The notes under the pieces are model-generated. The model saw nothing but the letters and a program-made list of their open reading frames with translations, was not told the origin of the DNA and did not search any database. From NCBI GenBank assembly GCA_031761405.1, contig JASEVX010000013.1, forward strand, positions 55,332,782-55,396,781: a stretch of DNA of 64,000 nt, written 5' to 3'. Both the position numbers and the translations under genes were made by a program. The first letter of the stretch is position 1; every line of letters begins with the position of its first letter. Of the stretch, positions 1-9,900 are shown piece after piece. This DNA comes from Serripes groenlandicus. Lineage: Eukaryota > Mollusca > Bivalvia > Cardiida > Cardiidae.

Positions 1-250
1 TCCTGGGTAAGTTACCAGTACTACTGGTCGATGGTAAAGAAGATATTAGCATTGATAAAAACTTTAAACCAACGCAGACACCGATGCAGGGTGCAATAGC
101 CTCCTTATTCTTTGAATAGTCAAGCTAAAAATAGTAGTAATAACTGCCCTCCATGGCTTGCGGGGTTACGGGGGCGGGATTAGCATTATGACTTACTGGC
201 TGATGTCAGGATATATGGACCAGAAGTAATGGTAATTTACCAAGGAAAAG
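1..250. repeat. Degraded SINE fragments at the left edge
   Basis: The first 40 bases are an inverted SINE tail piece containing CCAGTACTACTGG. Positions 130-250 carry a forward piece with ACTGCCCTCCATGG, GGGTTACGGGGGCGGG and TGTCAGGATATATGG, matching the middle of the SINEs at 2220-2476 and 29030-29234. Confidence 0.5.
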
Positions 251-252
251 CC

Positions 253-512
253 GTTAATGTAGAGCAATTTCTCCTTTTGCTGCAATGTTTTCAAAAGTCG
301 TCTGCTACAGAGGCTTCAGAAAGCGTCTACATCTGGTAAAGGGTTAATCCTTTCCCACAAACAACCTATCTGCAGCAGATGACTTTGAAATCAATTACGC
401 AAACAAATAGAAAAATATTACTAAATAAACTTAATTATTAAATAGAGATGAAAACATTGTGGGAAAAATCATCTGCTGCATATGCATCAAAATGCGTCAT
501 CAGGTGGTAAAG
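253..512. mobile_element. Two partial TTAA-MITEs
   Basis: Positions 253-345 are a 3' half (GAGCAATTTCTCC ... CAGAAAGCGTC ... AAAGGGTTAA). Positions 343-512 are a diverged copy opening TTAATCCTTTCCCACA, with CTGCAGCAGATGAC and a degraded right end. Confidence 0.7.
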
Positions 513-538
513 GGTCTACCACATCCTGACCTTTGTAC

Positions 539-749
539 TTAACCCTTTCCCATATACAACAAATCTGCAGCAGATAACTTTGAAAACATGGTATTCTTGA
601 ATAGCTTAATTGTTAAATAAAGTTGAAAACATTGTAAACAAAGGAGAAATTGCTCTTCATGAGCAATTTCACCTTTGGCCATAATGTTTTCGAAAGTCGT
701 CTGCTGCTATTTTTGCGTCAAAATGCATCTGCAGGTGGGAAAGGGTTAA
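539..749 (-). mobile_element. TTAA-MITE, near full length
   Basis: TTAA ends at 539-542 and 746-749. The subterminal CTGCAGCAGATAAC and GTCGTCTGCTGC pair and the GAGCAATTT hairpin are visible. Confidence 0.85.
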
Positions 750-801
750 AAATTATGTAAATTCTGAAAATTCAGGCACATCTTTCTGTATTTCTCATTA
801 G

Positions 802-903
802 GTGTTTATGAAGTCGGTGAAACTGGAATGGTGTTTGGGCGAGATACAGAACTCCAGAAAACTGCTTGAAGATGCCACCAAACATTACCATGATTTTGCA
901 AAG
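802..903 (+). CDS. PRPF6: PRPF6 exon (HAT repeat, [10 protein letters not shown])
   Basis: A 34-codon phase 0-0 exon between the acceptor CTCATTAG (ends 801) and the donor GTATGT (904). It encodes [15 protein letters not shown] and then a second helix ending HYHDFAK. A TTAA-MITE begins 34 bp into the following intron. Confidence 0.95.
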
Positions 904-3900
904 GTATGTTTGATTTTAGTTTTAACTCAATTTAACATTAACCCTTTCCCACATTCAACAAATCTACAGCAGACGACTTTGAAAGCATTCCTGAAACAAA
1001 ATGGAAACTCCCTTTAATTGAAAGTACAATAATTTACATAGAGTTGAAAACAAAAGGTGACAAAAGTTCTTTTGTCGCCATGTTTTTAAAAAGCCGTCAT
1101 CTGCAGAGGCATCAGAAAGCGTCTATATAAGGGAAAGGGTTAAGTGCGTGTGAGCTATTGTGAATGAATGAAAGAATGGGGTTTTAACTGTTAATGATGC
1201 AATAATAAAATTGTGAAATTGAAAGATAAACAAACGAGACTATTAGACAAAACAATCAAACATGATGTATGTGATATTTAACATTAATTTAAAAACAACA
1301 ACATTTAAGTCAATGTAAAATAGGTTATAAGCAAACACATTAGGCAAAAAAGCCAAACATGACTACGTAATACTTAACATTAATATAAAAATATATGAGT
1401 AAATGCAAAACAGGTTCAGTAAGAGTAATGAAAATGCAAAAAACAAGTCGAGCTATTGTGATCACACAGTATCCTGCAGAAGCATCTGTCCATCCGTCTG
1501 TCTATTCACAATTTCCTACAAGCAACGTCTCCTAAACCAATTGACCAATTTCAAAATAACTTCACAGGAATGTTCCTTAGGTGTCATCGTTCAAAGTTGT
1601 TTAAGAATTTAATTCCATGTAAAACTTTGGTTGCTTTGGTATCAATTAGGGAGAAAATGCCAAAACTTTAAAATTGATCTTGTTACAGTTTTGTTTGTTT
1701 CATTCTTTAATTGGTGTTTTACATCACTTGCAACAGTATTTCCGTTCCTTGGAAAACTATCAGTACTTCCGACACCTTGAACCCTTTCCCACATTAAGAC
1801 GCTTTCTGAGAACTCTCTGCAGCAGACAACTTTTGAAATCATTGTGGCAAAAGGAGAAATTGCTCTTAATTAGCAATTTCTCAATGCCGCGAAATTTTAA
1901 ACTATATCCAATAATTATAAAGTATTTGGTTGGTAAGGGGTGAGAGACTTGCTTGACTCTCAACTGGTTGATAATCCATCCAGTTATCATACTTTCATTG
2001 ATAGAGAGATTGTATATTTTTGCCTAGATGTTTTCAAAGTCATCTGCTGCAGATTTGTTGTATGTGGGAAAGGGTTTATTTTAGAACATAGATTATGTGT
2101 TAATGGTTTTTACTAAGGATATTCCGGATAGTAACAGTTCATGTTCTCAGTCCAGAGCTTTAGATACGAAGAGTATTTCACATACTTAAATATTTGTTTG
2201 ATCTCCTTGATTGTGACTTTGTGTAGTGGTAGAGGGTCCGCGCTAGTGTGGGAAGTTGCGGGTTCGATCCCTGGCAAGGTCATACCAGAGACTTTAATAA
2301 TGATGGTAATGGCTGTCCTCTTTGGCGCTCAGGGTTGCAGGGTTAGCATTACGACTGACTGGCTGCTGTCAGGATAAACATACCAGTAGTACTGGTAACT
2401 TACTCAGGAAATGCCGGGATAAAACTGAAATATTGTTGAAAGTGGCATAAAGCATCAACTAATCAATCAATCAACCTTCATTGACCCTCAAACCCTATGT
2501 GTTTGGTACTCATAATAATTGTCAGTGAGACTATTATTTTGAGTACCCACAACATAGGCTAAAGTGGAGTTTAGTGGAGTCTTAACCCTTTCCCTCATAT
2601 AGACGCTTTCTGACGCCTCTGCAGCAGACAGATTTTTGAAAACATAGTGACAAAAGAAGAAATTGCTCAAAACGAGCAATTTCTCCTTTTGCCACAAGGA
2701 ATCCGCTGTGGTCGAGTGGTTAGTGTCGGGGATTTCGAAACCAGGTGTCCCGGGTTCGATCCCAAGTCGCGGCACTACGCTCATGGTGGAATGCAAGGCA
2801 CATTTTCTAGCCTAGTACTGGTTTGATTACCCAGGTATCATGAATAAGTGAACTGTCGCCGTGATATAACTGAAATAATGTTGAAAGCGGCGTAAAAAAC
2901 CCAATAAATAAACCTTTTGCCACAATGTTTTCCACTTTTAGTCATAGGTTATCCATTCAATTATAGACATTTTCTATTTTTTGACAAAATATGTTCAAAG
3001 TCGTCTGCTGCAGAATTGTTGTATTAGGGAAAAGGTTAAAAAGATATTTTGATGGGAAAAGACTAGTTTACTGCTTCTTATCTAGTCCTTTGTTTCTGAG
3101 AGTTTATGTTTATGATTGTAGTTGTGGATGATGCGAGGTCAGATAGAAGAATCAGAAAAGAACAACACAGAGGCCAGAGATGCCTACACCACAGGAGTAA
3201 GTATCGTGGTTTATTTATTTACAAGGTTTTCAGTGATTTATTTCTCCATATACTCATTGTTTAAAACAGTGAATATTTTTGATTCCCGGGAGCATAATAA
3301 AGAATATCGAAATGGTGGTAATGGATTGCCCTCCTTGATGCCGCTATGATTGTGTGGTAAGCATTGTGACTTGACTCGCTGGTGTCAGGATTATGGATGA
3401 GTAGTCTTACTGGTAAATTATTAAGGAAATACCATGATATAACTGAAAATATGTTGAAAGCGGCATGAAACACCAAACAATCTATTTATCAGGTGTTAAT
3501 TTTCACTGTATACCCTGTCTTTAACCTTTCCCACATATAACAACACTGCAGCAGACGACTCTGAAAACATACCCGAACAAATTTGAAAACTTCAAATGAA
3601 GGTACAATAATTGAATAGTGTTGAAAAGATAGTGACAAAAGGAGAATTTGCTTGTTTTGAGCAATTTCTTCTTTTGTCGCCATGTTTTCAAAAAGTCGTC
3701 TGCTGCAGAGGTGTCAGAAAGCATCCATATGAGAGAAAGGGATGAACTCGGCTCTTCTTGTCTCCAGTGAAAAAGACCGAACAATTTGTTGTTTTGACTC
3801 AATTTGGGAAATCTGCTGCTATTGACTTTGAAAACATGGTAGCAAAAAGTGAGAATAGGCAAGGGATTCTTAAACCCTTTCCCACATAATTCCCACAGTT

Positions 3901-6900
3901 CTGCAGCAAACAACTTTGAAAACATCTGTGTTCAAATATGTAGATTATCTCTATGAAGGACAGTTTTGAGTTGAAAAAAGTGTGGCAAACGGAGAAATTG
4001 CTCATTTTGTCAAAATGTTTATTAAAAGATAGTCTGCTGCAGTTGTATCAAAACACCTCTTCAAGTGGAAGTGGTTATGAAACCCTAACCCTATAATAGA
4101 CGCTTTTTGACGCCTCTGTAGCAGACGACTTTTGAAAACATTGTGACAAAAGGAGAAATTGCTCAAAACAAATAATTTCTCCTTTTGCCACAATGTTTTC
4201 AATTTTTTTTAGTAATAATACCTACATTTATAGAGATTTTATGTGTTTTTGCTTAAATTATTTCAAAGTCATTTAATGCAGTTGTGTTGTATGTTGGAAA
4301 GGGTTAATAGAAGTTATCCTTGTTTGTGTCTGTATAACTATGATTGTTACCTTTTACGATATTGTATAGTCGTAAAATTTGCTGGGAAAAGGAATCACCC
4401 CTTGTTAACGCAGTCGTAATATCCAAAACAGTCAGCTTGATTTATTCAGAGCTGGTTTGAACATGAATTTCTTTTCTCAAATGCAAATTTTTACCCTTTC
4501 CCACATGAAGACGCTTTCTGACGCCTCTAAACAGACATTTTTGAAAACGTTGTGGATACAGAAGAAATTGCTCATAATGAGCTATTTCTCTTTTTGCCAC
4601 AGTCTTTTCATCTCTTTTCACTATTAAAATTATTCTTTTATTTTTGGAGATTTTACAAATTTTTTCCCAGATGTTTTCAAAGTTGTCTGCTGCATATTTG
4701 TTGTTTGTTGGATAGGGTTAATACAAGTTATCCTTGTTTGTGGATTGTCACCTTTCCCCATACATAGTCTTGTAATAAAATTTGCTGGGAAAAGGAATCG
4801 CCTTGGCACAAAGCAGTCGTAATGCCCAAAACAGTAGAAAGGATTTATTCTAAGCTAGATTGAACATGAATTACCTTACTCAAATTCAATTTTTTAAAAT
4901 GATGTATTATTGTGCGATCTATTTAAGGAAATATTGTGAAGCAATGGAAGAAATAAGGAGATAAAAAAGCTCTTTTTCTCTATCACTATGAAATCATACC
5001 GTCAATTTCTCCTTTTCCCACATTGTATCCAAATAATGCTACCTAATTTCCATTTTTATTTTTTTACATATTATTCATCTTTTGTTTTTCAAAAGTAAAT
5101 TATCATATCAGATTAACAGTTGAAAAGATACCTGTAAAATGTAAAACTTTTTCCACATGCAGATTTGATACATAAATTTGTAGCAAACATCTTTTTACAA
5201 AAAATTGTCAAAAGGAGTCAAAATTACTCATATTGAGCAGCTGCTTTAACCCTTTCCCTCATATAGACGATTTCTGATGCCTCTGCAGCAGACGGCTTTT
5301 AGAAAACATAGTGACAAAAAAAGAAATTGCTCAAAACGACCAATTTCTCCTTTTGCCACAATGTTTTCCACTTTTATCGATTCAATTATAGAGATTTTCT
5401 ATTTTTTGACAAAATATGTTCAAAGTCGTCTGCTGCATAAATGTTGTATGCGGGAAAGGGTTATTCAATAAAAATTCCTTTCTTCATACAGGTATTCCAT
5501 ATATTTACCCGATGATTTCATAGATTTCCTGCTTCTAATTTGTTGTATGTTAATCTCTGTTTATCTCACTACAGTTAAAGAGATGTCCCAATGCCATCCC
5601 ACTATGGATTTTGTTATCCCGACTTGAGGAGAAGACCGGACAGCTGATCAAGGCCAGATCCATCTTGGAGAAAGCTCGTCTGAAGAATCCACACTGCCCA
5701 GACCTATGGCTTGAGGCTGTACGACTGGAAAACCGGGGTGGGATGAAAAACATAGCACAAACCTTAATGGCTAAAGGTAAGGGGATATTACAAACAGATT
5801 TGTTTGTGTTACCTGCCTTCGTAGGGTCTGGTTTGATACCAAAGACTTTAAAAATGGTACAGTTAAGTACATCATGAAATTGACAATTTACTGCTCACGC
5901 TCCGCTCCGTTCCGTTCAGTTCTGCTCGGCTCACGTTGCAATCCGCTCTTAAAGCATTCAGTAGTTCAAATGATTGTGATTGCCTTTTTCCGTTCTGTTC
6001 AAATTAATCACTTTTTTACGCTCACTGGGAGCTCTTTTTTTCGATCAAAAGTAGTTTTGTAAAATAATTATTTAGTAAATTGTTGCAACCGCTCAATGAG
6101 CGAAGCAATCATGTGATTGGATTATTTCGTTCATTATGATTGTTTCGTTCAGAGAGCAAAATTCCGTTCCACTCTTTAAGCGTTACAACTTCGTTTCAAT
6201 CACACTCACGATCCAATCACGTTCCGCTCAGATTGTCAATTTAATGATGTTCTTAACCCTTTCCCTCAAATAGACTCGTTCTGACGCCTCTGCAGCAGAC
6301 GGCTTTTTGAAAACATAGTGACAAAAGAAGAAATTGCACAAAATGTGCAATTTCTCCTTTTGCCACAATGTTTTCCACTTTTTGTCATAGGTTATCCATT
6401 CAATTATGGAGGCTTTCTATGTTTTGACAAAATACGTTCAAAGTCGTCTGCTGCAGAATTGTCGTATGAGGGAAAGGGTTAAATGTAGTAATGGCTGCCC
6501 CTCATTGGCACTCAGGGTTGTCTGATAAATTACATTTAGATACTCGGAAAACTTTCTTTCTAACGTTTGATCAAATGGGCTAACCCCGTCTATGTGGAAA
6601 AGCAGCCAGTTGCTTCGAAAGACTGTTGTGTTGAGTACTTGTGTGAGAAGGTCAGAAAACACATGAGTAGGTGAGCAGGCTAAACAAAATTTGAAAACGG
6701 TGTTTAACCCTTATTAATCAATGAACATTCAGATACATAGTCATAAACAGTCCTTTGCTCACAATGTTTTCAAAAGTTGTCTGCTGCATAGGCGTCCTCA
6801 GGGAAAGGGCTAACCCTTTCCCACATACAGATACTTTCTGACACCTCTATAGCAGATGCCTTTTTATACCCCCTTCGAAGAACAGGGGGTATATAGGAGT

Positions 6901-9900
6901 CACTGTGTCGGGCTGTCTGTCTGCCATATTTTGTCCGGCCTATTTCTTACAAACCACTGGGTGGAATTCAATAACATTTTACATGAAGCTTCTATACCAA
7001 AAGGAGATGTGTATTCAATAAATTTTCTTTCATTTAATGGAATTTTCCAAAGTTTTGCCAAAGTTTTTTCAAAGTCATCTGCTGCAGATAAGTTGTATCC
7101 GGGAGAGGGTTAATCCCCTTTCCAACATACAGACACTTTCTGACGCCTCTGCAGCAGACAACTTTTGAAAAAAGTATGGCAAATATTATGTATATGCTTA
7201 ACATTTTGGAGACTTAACCCTTTACCTCATATAGACACTTTCTGACGCCTCTGCAGCAGAGGGCTTTTAGAAAACATAGTGACAAAAGAAGAAATTGCTC
7301 AAAACGAGCAATTTCTCCTTTTGAAACAATGTTTTCCACTTTTAGTCATAGGTTATCCATTTAATTATAGAGATTTTCTACAAAATATGTTCAAATTCGT
7401 CTACAGATTTGTCGTATGAGGGAAAGGGTTAACATATTTGTCCTAGATGTTTTTAAAGTCATCTGCTGCGGATTCATTGTTTCTGGGCGAGTGTTAAAAG
7501 TGCAAACTTTTTTTCTTTTGACAGCATTACAAGAATGTACCTCTTCAGGAATCTTATGGGCAGAAGCAATTTTTATGGAGCCGCGTCCCCAGAGAAAAAC
7601 AAAATCTGTCGATGCATTACGTCGGTGCGAGCATGATCCTCATGTTTTATTAGCAGCATCAAAGTAAGTGTTCACCTTAAACCCTTTCCCTCATACGACA
7701 ATTCTGCTGCAGACGACTCTGAACACATTTTTCAAAAAAAAAAGAGGAAAATCTCTATAATTGAATGGATAACCTATGACTAAAAGTGGAAAACATTGTG
7801 GCAAACGGAGAAATGGCTTATTGAGCAATTTCTTCTTTGGTCACTATGTTTTCCAAAAGCCGTCTGCTGCATATTTGGAAAGGGTTAACAGATACAACGA
7901 ATCTGCAGCAGATGACTTTGGAATTGGAAAACTATGGAAAATACCATTAAATGAAAGAAAGGGAAAGGGTTAATGAATAACAATTCAGCCAGTGCATGAG
8001 AAAAGGTACAAGTCAGCATTTCTGAACAGTGTAGGTTCAGATCCCCTTGTCCGCCTTCTCAAGTCTTATCAGAATCTACAGAAGCTCCGTACAAACTTGT
8101 GTCAGTAATATGTGAACAGTGTCGATCTTGATTAGAATGTGTGGATGCACAGGCTGATCTGGATCTATACTGTTAAAAAACAAGAAAATGAAAATGGTTG
8201 AAGCCGGTAATGACGGAATGCTATTTGGCCAGGCACATTTCCTTTCTAAATACTGGCGTGTCAACAGCCAGGAACATAAATAAGTGTTGTCACCCTGATA
8301 TGACTGAAATAACATTTGTAAATGGCATAAAATCAAATAATACAAATAAAACCATTTTACACATAATTTATACACACTCAAAAGCTGATAAACTCACCGT
8401 AAAATATTCAAAGTTGTCGTCAGTTGGAGACACAAGCATTGCAAGTGTAAAACAGGTTTTACTAACAGGCTATTTGGGTGTAGAACATCTCATATGTGGA
8501 TGTACAGTCGAAACCTGTGCTAAAGACCACCTTGCAATAGCATTTCTCTGTGTTTAGCAACCACACTTTTAATTTCCCAATTCCTCATTTTCTGAATAAA
8601 TGACCCTGCAATTAAAGACCACCTGTGAACAAAGACCAGGGTGTTTTGTCTTCCCATGGGAGGTCTTTATACTCATGCGTTAACTCTGTCTGACATAAAA
8701 CAAATCTAAAGCAGATGACTTTGAAAACATCTGGGCAATATATAGAAAATGAACATTTATTTATTTAATAAGCAGTCCCACGAGAAAACCAACATTGTGG
8801 TCTCCGCGTTAGGTATCAACCCTAATCAGCCTATACATGTCACGCTGGCTTACCCGGACAGACACTTATCGCCTCCTGTGGATTTTCTGTTTCAGGACTC
8901 ATTACTCTATACCTCTATCCCCTTGAGACGGAATGTGTCGGCCCAGATTAGCCTGCGAGGACTGCGCAGGCTGATTTGGGTTGATACGTTATGTAGAGGC
9001 CATAATTTGGTTTTCTCACGGGACGGCTCAAATGGAGTTGAAAGCATTGTGACGAAAGGAGAAATTGCTTCTTTTGTCACAATGTTTTCAAAAATTGATC
9101 TGCTGCAGATGCCTCAAAAGTGGGAAAGGATGTTAACTGACGAAATTATTTTCAGAATGTTTTGGTCGGAGCGAAAGATTGCTAAAGCCAGGGAATGGTT
9201 TAATCGTACTGTGAAGATAGATCCTGATCTCGGAGATGCTTGGGCAAACTTTTGTAAGTTTGAGACGTTACACGGAGACGAGGTAAGACTTTCCTACATT
9301 ATCCAGTCATCCCACCCACATGACTAAAACCTCTCTGTAACCCAGCTGAAAAAGAGTCTGCCCCACCCAGGGCTCAAACTAGGGACCTCTTGTCCTGGAA
9401 GCGAACACTACCATATCGCTGTAAAAGCTAGCTCTATAGAAAAGCAGTATAAGTATCCCCTTATACAAACGCATAGCTACATATTGTCTGACTATGGGAC
9501 ACACCACTATACTATATACTCCCCCTCTCCATATGAAGATTCGTCCTCGAATCATTCAATTTACAACAACAACTACTCTATATCACATCACTGTGGGTTA
9601 TTAACAATCGGCGCCAATGTAACCCAGCTGTAAGAAGTCCGACCCGATAAAAGCTCGAATTTGGGACAACTTGTCTCGGAAAAGAACACTCTACCCGTCA
9701 CTACAAAAGCTAGCTCTATAGCAAGGCAGTATAAGTTTCCCCTTATACAAACACATAGCTACATATTGACTGACTATGGGATAGACCACTATATTACATT
9801 TCTATAATGCAGATGTATATTCAGCAGACAACATGGCATCAGGAAAAGTTTTCAGCAGACATTATGGCATAAGGAAAAAATCTACCTTTTTCCAGGATAT

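Larger units (their letters stand above)
9336..9798 (-). mobile_element. Miniature LTR retrotransposon (TRIM-like)
   Basis: Two direct repeats of exactly 181 bp (9336-9516 and 9618-9798) start TGTAACCCAGCTG on the + strand. Read on the - strand each LTR runs TG...CA (9618-9798: TGTAATATAG...GGGTTACA). Next to the - strand 5' LTR lies TGGCGCCGATTG (9616-9605), a primer-binding-site-like TGG start. Before the 3' LTR lies the purine tract GGAGAGGGGGAG (9530-9519). The 101-bp interior keeps GATTCGAGGACGAATC (near 9541-9556), resembling the end of a Ty3-type pol frame. No gag-pol remains. It lies in the last PRPF6 intron. Confidence 0.85.

Noticed and set aside
2698..2770. tRNA gene
   Set aside because: A/B boxes are present, but the sequence continues into a SINE body and tail with TSD and recurs at 15644 and 25316; cloverleaf pairing is poor.
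8749..9327. 192-codon + strand frame as one protein
   Set aside because: It runs through a TIR element and a MITE; only the part from 9156 is real coding sequence (PRPF6).
9336..9798. Simple local tandem duplication in place of LTRs
   Set aside because: Equal 181-bp lengths, TG/CA ends, primer-site-like and purine-tract-like sequences in the correct places favour an LTR element, though no TSD is clear.
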